NCBI GenBank assembly: GCA_001725945.1
Contig: LRMT01000217.1
Coordinates: forward strand, 1-64,000
Direction: 5' to 3'
Length of the DNA: 64,000 nt
Source of the DNA: Cupriavidus sp. UYMMa02A
GTDB taxonomy: Bacteria > Pseudomonadota > Gammaproteobacteria > Burkholderiales > Burkholderiaceae
This document shows, one piece after another, positions 18,806-30,245 of this stretch. The position numbers were made by a program, and so were the translations under genes. The notes beneath the pieces were generated by a model that was not told where the DNA came from, did not search any database, and was given only the letters and a program-made list of their open reading frames with translations. The number at the start of each line of letters is the position of its first letter. Within the stretch, counting starts at the first letter, position 1.

Positions 18806-19092
18806 GGAGCTTGTCCCCTTGATGGGGCCAGCGACAGTCAACCATTCAATCTTATCAAGGCCGGCAGGCCCGTCGAACGAGAAGCAGCGCGCTGACTCGC
18901 GGCGCTGTGCTATCAGGCCAAACGGCGGGCCGGAGTGACGCCCCATGTGCTTCGCACTGTGCGGCGTGGGTTCCTCAGGCAGCACATGGCTTGGGGCAAT
19001 CGCTCACCGAAGGTGGATCTTTCGGTAAAGGTCCTCACGGCACGCTCATCCAGTCCCCGCCCGGCAAGGGCTACTCGCGGGAAAGGTGCGTC

Positions 19093-20199
<1,107 letters not shown>

Positions 20200-20371
20200 T
20201 GATCTCTTCTAACGAAATGAGGTTTGGCGCCAGACTATAGGCGGACCGAAGATGGTGATGGCGCCAGTGAGCGTACATTTGTCCGGAGACAGACGTAAGT
20301 TGGCCGACGGCAATAGCGATCCGATACCGGAATGCGGAGAAACGTCGTTTCATCATCCTGAAGTTACAGGT

Positions 20372-21474
20372 TCAATACTCGTTTTCACTTTCACTTTCAG
20401 TGAGCGCCGCGACCTCGCCCGCATCGCCGTCGGGCAGCATCGACTCGGGGCAATCCACGCCCCTGTCACGGTAGGTTGCAGGCGGTACGCCAAATTGTTT
20501 GCGAAACTCACGGCCCAGGTGTGATGCGTCGGCAAAGCCGCAGCTCAAGGCGATGTCGACGACCGTGCGGTCCGAGCTGGTCAACAGCCACGCAGCGGTC
20601 CTTAGCCGCACATGCTTGGCGAATGCCTGTGGGCTCTTGCCCGTCTCGGCCTTGAACAGGCGCTCGAGCTGTCGCGGTGACAGGTCGAGCTTGCAGGCAA
20701 GCGCCTCAAGCGGGAGGGCCCGGCCGACATGCTGCTCCATCAGCAGAATCGCGCGCTTGACCTTGGGGTGGGTCGCGGGCTCGAGGCCGGGTGGATGCGG
20801 CTGGGGCGCATTGCCCTTCTGCATCTCGCCGACCAGAAGGATTCGCAACGCCTTCTGCACGGTGGCGTGATCGAAGTGGCGCAGCAGAATGGCGGCTGCG
20901 ACATCGATCGACGCGCGCCCGCCCGAGCAGGTGATGCGCCGGCGATCGATCACGAACAGCCGGTCGGCAATCAGCAGGTTCGGATCCACCGACGGGAAGC
21001 GCTCCATAAAGTCCCAGTAATGGAACCAGCTGACGCAGGTGCGGTGCCCCTCGAGCACACCTGCGCGCATCAACGCGAATACGCCGGTGCAGATGCCCAC
21101 GATCGTCGCGCCGCCGCCCGCCGCGCGACGGATGAAGTCGAGCGTCTCAGGGCCGGTCTGCGGACCCGAGTGCAGTAGCCCGCCGACCACGACCACATAG
21201 TCGAACGGCGCTGCCTCGTCGAACGTTTCCCATGGCGCGATCTGGATCCCGCAGCTCGCGCGTACCGGAGCGAGTGTGTTCCCGATCACGCTCCAGACGC
21301 ACCGCACCGGCTTGCTGTAGTCGCCATCGTCTGCCGACAGCCGCAGCATGTCGACGAAACCCGAAAACGCGGTCAGCGTGAAGTTCGGCAACAGCACGAT
21401 GCCAAAGCGCACGCGCGTGGCGCCGGCTCGGCGACAGGGGAAATGGGAACGTCGGGTGTCATGGCGGCATCCAT
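20372..21474 (-). CDS. GlxA-family AraC-type regulator with DJ-1/PfpI-like sensor domain (first of three)
   Basis: About 367 residues: N-terminal class I amidotransferase-like sensor ([20 protein letters not shown], then [20 protein letters not shown]) and a C-terminal double helix-turn-helix of the AraC family ([38 protein letters not shown]). One C appears missing near 21420 in CCACGCGCG, so the true N-terminus ([15 protein letters not shown]) is out of frame with the rest. Relatives in pseudomonads (GbdR, SouR, CdhR) sense glycine betaine, dimethylglycine, sarcosine or carnitine derivatives. It is divergent from sdaA-soxBDAG and is less similar to the two GlxA proteins further on than they are to each other. 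Confidence 0.85.
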
Positions 21475-21798
21475 CTTGACAGGCTCGGGCATGCGGGCGG
21501 ATCCGGGTTGGGGGCGGGAGGCGCTTTGGCAGCGAACGCCGGTGATGCTTGCGGCATCCGAGCAGCGCTCGCCCCCGATCCGCTCGAAGCGCCTCCGTCA
21601 CCGTCAGCGTCGCCGATCAGCCTGCCGGGGACTTGCAAATTTCCGACGCGAATCATCGTCAAAGCGAACTTCCGACAGGTCTGGCCGGGCGCCTGGCGGC
21701 GTCATCCCACGTCGATGCCGCTTTTGTTCTATCGGCAAACTCTGCGCTTTGATGTACTGACGTCCAACGACACCAGGCAAAAGCAAAGAGGCAGCCAG
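21475..21798. promoter_or_regulatory. Divergent promoter region glxA-type gene / sdaA-sox operon, with candidate operator
   Basis: 324 bases without a supported gene. TTGCAAATTTCCGACGCGAA at 21633-21652 closely resembles TGTGCAAATCGGACGCGAAT before glyA (34563-34582) and TGTGCAAATCCGACATCG before fdhA (31783). The shared TGCAAAT and CGAC parts suggest a common operator for the betaine genes, perhaps of one of the GlxA regulators. Confidence 0.5.
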
Positions 21799-23187
21799 AT
21801 GAATGTCAGCGTTTTCGACCTGTTCAAAATCGGCATCGGTCCATCAAGTTCGCATACGGTCGGGCCGATGATTGCCGCATGCCGATTCGCATCGCACCTC
21901 GATGATGCGAACCTGCTCGGCTTCGTGCGCCGTGTGCGGGCCGAATTGTACGGTTCGCTCGGTGCGACCGGCAAGGGCCACGGTACCGACAAAGCGGTGC
22001 TGCTCGGCCTTGAGGGGAGCCTTCCCGACCGGATCGATCCGGACGTTATCGAGCCGCGCCTCGCGCAGATCCGCAAGGACAAACGCCTGATGCTGCTTGG
22101 CACGCATGAGATTGCCTTCGACGAAAAGGAGCACATCGGCTTCTTTCGGCGTCTGATGAGCGGCACGGGCAACGTCGTGCATCCGAACGGCATGCGTTTC
22201 CAGGCGTTCGACGAGCAGGGACAGTTGCTCGTGGAAAAGGAGTACTACTCCATCGGCGGCGGCTTCGTGATCAATCGCGACGGCGATCGCGTGAACGGCG
22301 TGCGTGCGGCCGGCGAGGTGCCGTATCCGTTCCGCACCGGTGCCGATTTGATGCAGGCGTGCAGCGATAGCGGGCTGTCGATCGCGGAGCTGATCTATCG
22401 CAATGAATGCGCGCTGCGCCCGGCCGAAGACGTACGCGCCGGGCTGCTGGCGATCTGGCAAACGATGGCCGCCTGCGTCGAGCGTGGCTGCAAGGTCGAG
22501 GGCGAGCTGCCCGGCCCGATGCGCGTGAAGCGCCGCGCGGCCGAGCTCAACCACCGCTTGCGCACACGTTCCGAGGAGTCACTGCGTGATCCGCTGTCGA
22601 TGCTTGACTGGGTCAACCTGTATGCGATGGCCGTCAATGAAGAGAACGCGGCGGGCGGCCGCGTCGTCACCGCGCCCACGAACGGCGCGGCTGGCGTGAT
22701 CCCAGCGGTGCTCCACTACTACGTGAAGTTCGTGCCGGGTTCGAATGACGACGGCATCGTTGAGTTCCTGCTGACGGCAGCCGCCATCGGGATGATCTAC
22801 AAGGAGACGGCCTCCATCTCGGGTGCCGAGGTCGGCTGCCAGGGCGAGGTCGGCGTCGCGTGCTCGATGGCCGCTGCCGCGCTGGCCGCCGTGATGGGCG
22901 GTACGCCCGATCAAGTCGAGAATGCCGCCGAAATTGGCATGGAGCACAACCTCGGGATGACCTGCGATCCCGTCGGCGGGCTGGTGCAGATTCCTTGTAT
23001 CGAGCGCAATGCAATGGGCGCGATCAAGGCGCTCAACGCGTCGCGCATGGCGCTGAAGGGCGACGGCCAGCACTATGTTTCGCTCGACTCTGTCATCAAG
23101 ACCATGCGCGAGACCGGGGCCGACATGAAGACGAAGTACAAGGAGACGTCGCGCGGCGGCCTGGCCGTGAACGTCATTGAATGCTAA
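21799..23187 (+). CDS. sdaA: L-serine ammonia-lyase (serine dehydratase), iron-sulfur type
   Basis: Intact 462-residue single-chain enzyme deaminating L-serine to pyruvate and ammonia. The N-terminal beta domain has [19 protein letters not shown]; the alpha domain contains the 4Fe-4S ligands C347, C389 and C400 in the exact CX41CX10C spacing. It closes the route betaine to sarcosine to glycine to serine to pyruvate. AGAGG precedes the start at 21799. The next gene, soxB, starts 14 bases after its stop, so it is probably the first gene of the sarcosine oxidase operon, as sdaB is linked to betaine genes in Pseudomonas. Confidence 0.95.
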   Translation: MNVSVFDLFKIGIGPSSSHTVGPMIAACRFASHLDDANLLGFVRRVRAELYGSLGATGKGHGTDKAVLLGLEGSLPDRIDPDVIEPRLAQIRKDKRLMLLGTHEIAFDEKEHIGFFRRLMSGTGNVVHPNGMRFQAFDEQGQLLVEKEYYSIGGGFVINRDGDRVNGVRAAGEVPYPFRTGADLMQACSDSGLSIAELIYRNECALRPAEDVRAGLLAIWQTMAACVERGCKVEGELPGPMRVKRRAAELNHRLRTRSEESLRDPLSMLDWVNLYAMAVNEENAAGGRVVTAPTNGAAGVIPAVLHYYVKFVPGSNDDGIVEFLLTAAAIGMIYKETASISGAEVGCQGEVGVACSMAAAALAAVMGGTPDQVENAAEIGMEHNLGMTCDPVGGLVQIPCIERNAMGAIKALNASRMALKGDGQHYVSLDSVIKTMRETGADMKTKYKETSRGGLAVNVIEC

Positions 23188-23201
23188 CGAGGGTCCATGA
23201 A

Positions 23202-24446
23202 ATGAGCCGCTATTCGATATTCAGTCTGTTCCGCAACGGCCTGTCCTATCACGAGAACTGGGAGAAGCAATGGAAGAGCCCGGAGCCCAAGCGCGAGTAT
23301 GACGTTGTGATCGTCGGCGGTGGCGGGCACGGTCTCGCGACCGCATACTACCTCGCGAAGGAACATGGCATCACGAACGTGGCGGTGCTCGAGAAGGGCT
23401 GGATCGGCGGCGGCAACACGGCGCGCAACACGACAATCGTCCGCTCGAACTATCTGTGGGACGAGTCCGCTGCGCTCTACGAAAAGGCGATGAAGTTGTG
23501 GGAAGGCTTGTCGCAGGACCTCAACTACAACGTGATGTTCAGCCAGCGCGGCGTGATGAACCTGGCCCACACGCTGCAGGACGTGCGCGATACCGAGCGC
23601 AGGGTGAACGCGAACCGCCTGAACGGCGTCGACGCGGAGTTCCTGACGCCGCAGCAGATCAAGGAGATCGAACCGACGATCAACCTGAACAGCCGCTATC
23701 CCGTGCTTGGCGCGTCGATCCAGCGCCGTGCCGGCGTGGCCCGGCACGACGCGGTCGCGTGGGGCTTTGCGCGAGGCGCCGATCGCGCGGGCGTCGACAT
23801 CATCCAGAATTGCCAGGTGACCGGCATCCGTCGTGATCGCGGCGCGGTCGTCGGCGTCGATACGGTGAAGGGCTTCATCAAGGCGAAGAAGGTCGCGGTG
23901 GTCGCGGCCGGCAACACGACGACCCTGGCCGACATGGCCGGCGTGCGTCTGCCGATCGAGAGCCATCCGTTGCAGGCCCTGGTGTCGGAGCCGATCAAGC
24001 CGGTTGTGAACTCGGTGATCATGTCGAACGCGGTGCACGCGTACATCAGCCAGTCCGACAAGGGCGACCTTGTGATCGGCGCGGGCATCGACCAGTACAC
24101 CGGCTTCGGCCAGCGTGGCAGCTTCCACATCATCGAAGGCACCTTGCAGGCCATCGTCGAAATGTTCCCGGTGTTCTCGCGCGTGCGGATGAACCGCCAG
24201 TGGGGCGGCATCGTCGACGTGTCGCCGGATGCCTGCCCGATCATCAGCAAGACCGACGTGAAGGGCCTCTATTTCAACTGCGGCTGGGGCACGGGCGGCT
24301 TCAAGGCGACGCCGGGCTCGGGCTGGGTATTCGCGCACACGATCGCGCGCGACGCGCCGCATGCGCTGAACGCGCCGTTCGCGCTGGATCGCTTCTATAC
24401 CGGCCACCTGATCGACGAGCACGGCGCTGCCGCCGTCGCGCACTGA
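23202..24446 (+). CDS. soxB: Heterotetrameric sarcosine oxidase, beta subunit
   Basis: Intact, 414 residues. The N-terminal FAD-binding fold ([20 protein letters not shown]) and the [19 protein letters not shown] segment are characteristic of SoxB; the protein carries the noncovalent FAD and covalent FMN and oxidises sarcosine at the demethylating site. The conserved C-terminal [14 protein letters not shown] is present. The ATG at 23202 with GAGGGT upstream yields the family N-terminus [20 protein letters not shown]. First of soxB-soxD-soxA-soxG; the product one-carbon unit goes to tetrahydrofolate in SoxA. Confidence 0.95.
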   Translation: MSRYSIFSLFRNGLSYHENWEKQWKSPEPKREYDVVIVGGGGHGLATAYYLAKEHGITNVAVLEKGWIGGGNTARNTTIVRSNYLWDESAALYEKAMKLWEGLSQDLNYNVMFSQRGVMNLAHTLQDVRDTERRVNANRLNGVDAEFLTPQQIKEIEPTINLNSRYPVLGASIQRRAGVARHDAVAWGFARGADRAGVDIIQNCQVTGIRRDRGAVVGVDTVKGFIKAKKVAVVAAGNTTTLADMAGVRLPIESHPLQALVSEPIKPVVNSVIMSNAVHAYISQSDKGDLVIGAGIDQYTGFGQRGSFHIIEGTLQAIVEMFPVFSRVRMNRQWGGIVDVSPDACPIISKTDVKGLYFNCGWGTGGFKATPGSGWVFAHTIARDAPHALNAPFALDRFYTGHLIDEHGAAAVAH

Positions 24447-24465
24447 ACGCCCCGAGGAGAAAGAA

Positions 24466-24759
24466 ATGTTGCTGATCGAATGTCCGTGGTGCGGCCCGCG
24501 CGCCGAATCCGAATTCTCGTGTGGCGGCGAGGCCGACATCGCGCGCCCGCTCGAAACCGACAAGCTGTCCGACCGCGAATGGGGAGACTACCTGTTCATG
24601 CGCACCAATACCCGCGGCACGCATCGCGAGCAATGGATCCACGCCCAGGCTGCCGCCGGTGGTTCAAGGTCGAGCGCGATACGGTCTCTTATGACATCAA
24701 GGGCTACGAAACCTTCGTCCAGCCCGGCGCCAACGCACCGCAAGGAGGGGCCAAAATGA
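24466..24759 (+). CDS. soxD: Sarcosine oxidase, delta subunit (frameshifted C-terminus)
   Basis: Small zinc-binding subunit. MLLIECPWCGPRAESEFSCG gives the first cysteine cluster, followed by REWGDYLFMRTNTRG and REQWIHAQ. A G is missing near 24652, so HAQGCRRWFKVERDTVSYDI is read out of frame; in the repaired frame the last cysteine and conserved tryptophan reappear. The exact C-terminus is uncertain, since the repaired frame runs into soxA; at least one more indel probably lies between 24700 and 24755. AGGAGAAAG precedes the start. Confidence 0.85.
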   Translation: MLLIECPWCGPRAESEFSCGGEADIARPLETDKLSDREWGDYLFMRTNTRGTHREQWIHAQAAAGGSRSSAIRSLMTSRATKPSSSPAPTHRKEGPK

Positions 24760-27700
24760 GCCAGAAAGATCGTCTCGGCACGGGCGGACGCATCCATCGC
24801 GGCGAGCCACTGACCTTCACGTTCAACGGACGCGAGTACCAGGGCTACCAGGGCGACACGCTGGCATCGGCGCTGCTCGCGAACGGCGTGCGCTTCGTCG
24901 CGCGCAGCTTCAAGTACCACCGTCCTCGCGGCATCGTGACCGCCGATGTCGCGGAGCCGAATGCCGTGGTGCAACTGGAGCGGGGCGCACACACGGTGCC
25001 GAATGCCCGTGCGACGGAGATCGAGCTGTACCAGGGGCTCGTCGCGACGAGCGTCAACGCGGAGCCGGATCTTGAGCGCGACCGCATGGCGGTCAACCAG
25101 AAGTTCGCGCGCTTCATGCCCGCGGGCTTCTACTACAAGACATTCATGTGGCCGCGCAAGATGTGGCCCACGTATGAGGAGAAGATCCGCGAAGCGGCCG
25201 GTCTCGGCAAGGCGCCGACAGAAATGGACGCCGATCGCTATGACAAATGCTATGCGCACTGTGACGTACTTGTGGTTGGTGGCGGCCCTGCAGGCCTCAC
25301 GGCCGCGCATGCGGCGGCCGTGGGCGGCGCGCGCGTGATCCTTGTCGACGACCAGCGTGAGCTCGGCGGCAGCCTCTTGGCCGGCCGGAGCGAGATCAAT
25401 GGCAAGCCCGCGCTGCAGTGGGTCGGCGAGATCGAGGGCAAGCTGCGCAAGCTGCCCGAGGTGACGATCCTGTCGCGCAGCAATGCGTTCGGCTACCAGG
25501 ACCACAATCTTGTCACTGTCACGCAGCGCCTCACCGACCACCTGCCCGTATCGAAGCGCCGTGGCACGCGCGAACTGCTTTGGAAGATCCGCGCAAAACG
25601 GGTGATCCTGGCGACCGGCGCGCACGAGCGCCCGATCGTCTTCGGCAACAACGATCTCCCGGGCGTGATGATGGCGTCGGCGGTATCGACCTACATTCAT
25701 CGCTACGGCGTGCTGCCGGGGCGCGATGCGGTTGTCTTCACCAACAATGACCGCGGCTATCAGGCAGCGCTCGACTTGAAGGCGAACGGTGCGAAGGTGA
25801 CCGTCGTCGATCCGCGAGCCTCGACCAGTGGCACGCTGCCCGCCCTCGCGAAGCGGCAGGGCGTGACCGTCATGAACGGCGCAGTCGTGATGGCCGCGTC
25901 CGGCAAGCGGCACGTTACCTCGGTCAATGTGACTTCCTATGCGAACGGACAGTCTGGCAGCCAGATGTCGAAGATCCCTTGCGATCTCGTTGCCATGTCG
26001 GGCGGCCTGAGCCCCGTGCTTCACCTGTTCGCGCAATCTGGCGGCAAGGCGCAGTGGAGCGATGAGAAGGCCTGCTTCGTGCCGGGCAAGTCGCTGCAGG
26101 CCGAGGTGAGCGTGGGTGCTGCGGCGGGCGAGTTCAACCTGGCGATGGCGCTGCCGCTCGCGCTGGAGGCTGGGATCGACGCGGCCAAGCGCCGGATTCC
26201 GTCCCGAAACGGCCCCAGCCGTGCCGAAGGTCACGCCCATCGCAGAGGGTGCGCTGCTGCCGCTTTGGCTTGTCGGCAGCCGCGCGGCCGCCGCACGCGG
26301 GCCGAAGCAGTTCGTCGACTTCCAGAACGACGTTGCCGCGTCGGACATCCTGCTTGCCGCGCGCGAAGGCTTCGAATCGGTCGAACATGTGAAGCGCTAC
26401 ACCGCGATGGGCTTCGGTACCGACCAGGGCAAGCTCGGCAACATCAACGGGATGGCGATCCTGGCGCAGGCGCTCGGCAAGTCGATTCCCGAAACCGGCA
26501 CGACGACGTTCCGCCCGAACTATACGCCGGTCACGTTCGGCACGTTCGCGGGCCGGAGGTGGGCGACTTCCTTGACCCCATCCGCAAGACCTGCATTCAC
26601 GAATGGCATGTCGAGCATGGCGCGCTGTTCGAGGACGTCGGCAACTGGAAGCGTCCCTGGTACTTCCCGAAGAAGGGGGAGAACCTGCACGCGGCGGTGA
26701 AGCGCGAGTGCCTCGCGGTGCGCAACAGCGTCGGCATCCTCGACGCGTCGACGCTCGGCAAGATCGACATCCAGGGCCCGGACGCGGTCACGCTGCTGAA
26801 CTGGATGTACACGAACCCGTGGAACAAGCTTGAAGTCGGCAAGTGCCGTTATGGCCTGATGCTCGACGAGAACGGCATGGTATTCGACGACGGCGTCACC
26901 GTGCGGCTCGGCGAGCAGCATTTCATGATGACGACGACGACGGGCGGCGCCGCACGCGTGCTGACCTGGCTGGAACGCTGGCTGCAGACCGAATGGCCGC
27001 ACATGAAGGTCCGCCTTTCATCGGTGACCGACCACTGGGCGACATTCGCGGTGGTCGGCCCGAACAGCCGCAAGGTGTTGCGCAAGGTCTGCGAGGACAT
27101 CGACTTCGCGAACGATGCGTTCCCGTTCATGAGCTATCGAAACGGCACCGTCGCTGGCGCTAAGGCGCGGGTGATGCGGATCAGCTTCTCGGGCGAACTG
27201 GCCTACGAAGTGAACGTGCCCGCAAACGCCGGCCGTGCCGTGTGGGAGGCGCTGATGGCCGCTGGCGCCGAGTTCGACATCACCCCATATGGCACGGAAA
27301 CGATGCACGTGCTGCGCGCGGAGAAGGGCTACATCATCGTCGGCCAGGACACGGACGGGTCGATCACGCCGTACGATCTCGGGATGGGCGGCGTCGTCGC
27401 AAAGTCCAAGGACTTCCTCGGCAAGCGCTCGCTGACGCGCTCGGATACCGCGAAGGAAGACCGCAAGCAGTTCGTCGGCCTGCTGACCGACGACGCGGAT
27501 TTGGTGCTGCCTGAGGGCGCGCAGATCCTCGCGCCGGGCACGCGCGTGTCGACGACCGAGCCAACGCCGATGATCGGCCATGTGACGTCGAGCTACTACA
27601 GTCCGATCCTGAAGCGATCGATCGCGCTCGCCGTGGTGAAGGGCGGCCTGGGCAAGATGGGCCAGAGCGTTGCGATCCCGCTGGCCGACGGCCGGCGCGT

Positions 27701-27764
27701 GATGGCGAAGATCTCCAGCCCCGTTTTCTACGATACCGAAGGAGTACGCCAGAATGTGGAATGA
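24756..27764 (+). CDS. soxA: Sarcosine oxidase, alpha subunit (internal frameshifts)
   Basis: About 1003 residues. Order: N-terminal 2Fe-2S-like fold domain (LTFTFNGREYQGYQGDTLAS), an NAD-binding/pyridine nucleotide-disulfide oxidoreductase fold (DVLVVGGGPAGLTAAHAAAV), and a C-terminal GcvT-like aminomethyltransferase domain that passes the methylene group to tetrahydrofolate (CRYGLMLDENGMVFDDGVT; YGTETMHVLRAEKGYIIVGQ). Between about 26195 and 26560 the frame is displaced: PAVPKVTPIAEGALLPLWLV and DFQNDVAASDILLAAREGF are read in another frame; two deletions at the first point and one at the second restore phase, so the apparent open frame hides about 120 wrong residues. AAGGAGGGG precedes the ATG. 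Confidence 0.93.
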   Translation: MSQKDRLGTGGRIHRGEPLTFTFNGREYQGYQGDTLASALLANGVRFVARSFKYHRPRGIVTADVAEPNAVVQLERGAHTVPNARATEIELYQGLVATSVNAEPDLERDRMAVNQKFARFMPAGFYYKTFMWPRKMWPTYEEKIREAAGLGKAPTEMDADRYDKCYAHCDVLVVGGGPAGLTAAHAAAVGGARVILVDDQRELGGSLLAGRSEINGKPALQWVGEIEGKLRKLPEVTILSRSNAFGYQDHNLVTVTQRLTDHLPVSKRRGTRELLWKIRAKRVILATGAHERPIVFGNNDLPGVMMASAVSTYIHRYGVLPGRDAVVFTNNDRGYQAALDLKANGAKVTVVDPRASTSGTLPALAKRQGVTVMNGAVVMAASGKRHVTSVNVTSYANGQSGSQMSKIPCDLVAMSGGLSPVLHLFAQSGGKAQWSDEKACFVPGKSLQAEVSVGAAAGEFNLAMALPLALEAGIDAAKRRIPSRNGPSRAEGHAHRRGCAAAALACRQPRGRRTRAEAVRRLPERRCRVGHPACRARRLRIGRTCEALHRDGLRYRPGQARQHQRDGDPGAGARQVDSRNRHDDVPPELYAGHVRHVRGPEVGDFLDPIRKTCIHEWHVEHGALFEDVGNWKRPWYFPKKGENLHAAVKRECLAVRNSVGILDASTLGKIDIQGPDAVTLLNWMYTNPWNKLEVGKCRYGLMLDENGMVFDDGVTVRLGEQHFMMTTTTGGAARVLTWLERWLQTEWPHMKVRLSSVTDHWATFAVVGPNSRKVLRKVCEDIDFANDAFPFMSYRNGTVAGAKARVMRISFSGELAYEVNVPANAGRAVWEALMAAGAEFDITPYGTETMHVLRAEKGYIIVGQDTDGSITPYDLGMGGVVAKSKDFLGKRSLTRSDTAKEDRKQFVGLLTDDADLVLPEGAQILAPGTRVSTTEPTPMIGHVTSSYYSPILKRSIALAVVKGGLGKMGQSVAIPLADGRRVMAKISSPVFYDTEGVRQNVE

Positions 27765-28405
27765 AACGGGAAATGCTACGCCGGTCGCCGACATGCCGGC
27801 GACCGCCGCGCGCCAGCGCGGGGTGCGGCTCGAGTCGCCGTTATCGCGCCGCCGGTCTGCTGACCGCGCAGCAGGCGCGCGCGTCGAAGCACTTCGTGAT
27901 GCGCGAGCGGGCCTTTCTTGATCTCGTCAACGTGCGAGGCGATTTGTCCGATCCCGTGTTCGTCGACGCGTTTGAGAGCGTAGTCGGGTGCTGTCCGCCG
28001 GCCGCGCCGAACACGGTCGCGCGGAGCGCCGCGTATGACGTACTTTGGCTCGGCCCCGACGAATGGCTCGTGCGGTCGAACGCGCCGGTGCCGGCGGGCG
28101 TGCTCGAGCCGAAGCTCGCCCAGGCGGTTGCCGGTGCGTACGCGGCGGCGGTCGACGTCGGCAGCGGCTACACGGTCGTCGAAATCAGCGGCGAGCGCGT
28201 ATGCGATGTGCTGGCGCGCGGCTGCCCGCTTGATTTGCATCCGCGCGTGCTGAAGCCGGGGCAATGTGTGCAGAGCCACTACTTCAAGGCCTCGATCGTG
28301 CTCGTGCCAACCGGAAATGACCGCTTCGAGATCGTGGTGCGCCGCAGCTTTGCCGATTACTTCTGCCGCATCATGCTGGATGCAGCGGAGCCGCTGACAT
28401 CATGA
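27754..28405 (+). CDS. soxG: Sarcosine oxidase, gamma subunit (frameshifted near N-terminus)
   Basis: About 217 residues. The ATG at 27754 overlaps the last 11 bases of soxA and is preceded by GAAGGAG; it encodes MWNETGNATPVADMPATAAR and then the frame is displaced near 27848, probably by loss of two bases in TCGCGCCGCC. The rest is a typical SoxG: ERAFLDLVNVRGDLSDPVF, LWLGPDEWLVR and YTVVEISGERVCDVLARGCP, ending RSFADYFCRIMLDAAEPL. It is the structural subunit of the tetramer. Its stop overlaps the next start as ATGA. Confidence 0.9.
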
Positions 28406-28848
28406 AGCTCGTCGACAGCACGCTCGGCGGGCCCCTCGCTGCATTCGATGCGCCGTTCCTGCCGCGCAAGGGATGGAGCGTGTTCATCGACGCGTTGGCG
28501 GTGCCGGTGAGAATCGGCATCCATCCGCACGAGCATGACGCACCACAACCCATCGTTATCGACGCGCGTCTTGGCTATCGCTGCGAGCCGCGCGAAGAGG
28601 GCGAGTGGATCGACTACGAAGGCTATTGCGCGCGCGTCGCCGCCTTCCTCGCGCAAAGGCCTCATACGCGCCTGCTCGAGACGCTCGTGGCGGATATCGC
28701 GGAGTTGTCGTTCCGCGAATGGCCAGCGCTTGACACGCTGACGCTCGCCGTGCACAAGCCGAAGATCCGGCCTGGCACACAACGCGTCGGCGTGGCACTC
28801 GAGTGGACACGCGCCGATTACCTGCGGCGCAGCGGAAAGGTGAGCTGA
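28402..28848 (+). CDS. folB: Dihydroneopterin aldolase (FolB) family protein
   Basis: Intact, 148 residues. The core FIDALAVPVRIGIHPHEHDA and the ETLVADIAELSFREWPALDT block, with the glutamate of LLETLV, match FolB (7,8-dihydroneopterin aldolase) or the related dihydromonapterin epimerase. It supplies folate precursors. Translationally coupled to soxG by an ATGA overlap; tetrahydrofolate is the one-carbon acceptor of sarcosine oxidase, which explains the linkage. The N-terminus (about 25 residues) is longer than in stand-alone FolB. Confidence 0.85.
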   Translation: MKLVDSTLGGPLAAFDAPFLPRKGWSVFIDALAVPVRIGIHPHEHDAPQPIVIDARLGYRCEPREEGEWIDYEGYCARVAAFLAQRPHTRLLETLVADIAELSFREWPALDTLTLAVHKPKIRPGTQRVGVALEWTRADYLRRSGKVS

Positions 28849-28884
28849 GCGTTGCCCGGGCCGTGTCGGCGTGGTTCAAACGCG

Positions 28885-28900
28885 TGTCGGTATTGGACAT
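28885..28900. promoter_or_regulatory. TGTCGG-TTGGACAT element upstream of the porin
   Basis: TGTCGGTATTGGACAT, about 105 bases before the porin start. An almost identical TGTCGGGTTTTGGACAT lies at 31907-31923 before fdhA. Both genes belong to the betaine locus, so this is a candidate site for one of its regulators; spacing differs by one base. Confidence 0.4.
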
Positions 28901-29003
28901 AGGTTTCCCGGTCTCTCGCACTACTCTCGTAGACGCTGCCGCATAGGCCACGCCGATCGGCGCGGCGGCGGTGCGAGTCACATTCAAACGAGGAGGAAAT
29001 TCA

Positions 29004-30153
29004 ATGAAAAAGGGAGCGACTGCCGGGCCGGTCCTGGCGCTGATGTTTTCCGCGTCCGCCTTTGCCCAAAGCGGTGTCACGCTGTACGGCGTGGTCGACG
29101 AAGGCATCAACTACACGAATAACGTCGGCGGACATAGCCTGACCGAGTTGGCAAGCGGCTTTGCCCAGGGCAGCCGCTGGGGCCTGAAGGGGACGGAGGA
29201 CCTGGGCGGCGGCCTCAAGGCATTGTTCCAGCTCGAGAACGGCTTCAATGCGAGCAACGGCAAGGCCGCGCAGGGCGGGCTGATGTTCGGCCGGCAAGCC
29301 TACGTCGGACTTTCCGACAATCAGTGGGGGAGCGTCACGCTCGGGCGCAGTATGATTCGGTGATTGACTATCTCGCGCGACGACTGTCGCCGGAAATTGG
29401 GGGGGGACCATGTTCGGCCACCCTTACGATAACGACAACCTGATCTACTCGTTCCGCGTCAACAACACCGTCAAGTACACGAGTCCCACGTTTGGCGGCT
29501 TCCAGTTCGGCGGCACCTACAGCTTCAGCAACGACACCAACTTTGCCAACAACCGCCAGTACGGTGCGGGGATGCAGTATGCGAACGGAGGTCTGTTGCT
29601 GGCTGCGGCCTATCTCCAGGCGGACAACCCGTCGGCCACCTCGGGGGGCGCCATCAATAACGGCGGCGACCAGAACTTCCTTGCCAAGCGCTTGCGCATC
29701 TTCGGTGCCGGCATCAACTACACCTTCGGCGCGGCGACGGCCGGCTTCGCTTACTCCAACTCGAATCTGACCGAACCGCTGTCCACCTCGTACATTTCAG
29801 GCTCGATCCTGCCGGCCAACGGCACGTTGAACTCGCTGCGGTTCCAGAACCTTGAAGTGAATTTCAAGTATCAGTTCACGCCCGCCTTCTACGCGGGCGG
29901 GGCGTACACGCTTACGCTGGAAAACTTCAACGCCTCGTCGGGCGACGCGAAGCCGAAAGTTCATTCCTTTGGCCTGATGGCGGATTACAGCTTCTCGAAG
30001 CGCACGGATGTCTATATCCAGGGCGCCTACCAGCGTGTCGCCGGCGGCAAGACCGGCACCGCATTGGACATGGCTGACCTGCCCGGGGCGGCGAACGCTT
30101 CATCGACGTCGAGTCAGTTCCAGGTTCGCGCTGCGATTCGCCACAAGTTCTAA
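29004..30153 (+). CDS. Gram-negative porin (OmpC/Omp32-type), frameshifted
   Basis: About 383 residues. MKKGATAGPVLALMFSASAF is a signal peptide with cleavage likely after AFAQ-type AxA, then the porin opening SGVTLYGVVDEGINYTNN and SRWGLKGTEDLGGGLKALFQ, and the terminal beta strand QVRAAIRHKF with final phenylalanine for BAM recognition. Two C deletions near 29350 and 29382 split it; in the repaired frame GRQYDSVIDYLAPTTVAGNW links the halves. AGGAGG precedes the ATG. It probably admits quaternary amines or other solutes across the outer membrane. Confidence 0.88.
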
Positions 30154-30178
30154 ACGGATATCTTTCTAAAGGGCGCCG

Positions 30179-30198
30179 CGAGTCGCAACAGCGACTCG
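30179..30198. terminator. Hairpin between convergent porin and MFS genes
   Basis: CGAGTCGC-AACA-GCGACTCG, an eight-base perfect stem with four-base loop, 25 bases after the porin stop and 47 bases before the end of the converging transporter gene. No strong T-run follows, so function as terminator is likely but not certain. Confidence 0.45.
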
Positions 30199-30245
30199 TG
30201 GCAGACGGCCCGGACAGGGCTTTGCGCGATAGCCGGGCCTGCGCG

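Noticed and set aside
24480-27764. Single 1094-codon frame that looks like a SoxD-SoxA fusion
   Set aside because: It starts inside soxD in a shifted frame, and about 120 residues near 26195-26560 are out of frame. Clear start sites for both soxD and soxA exist.
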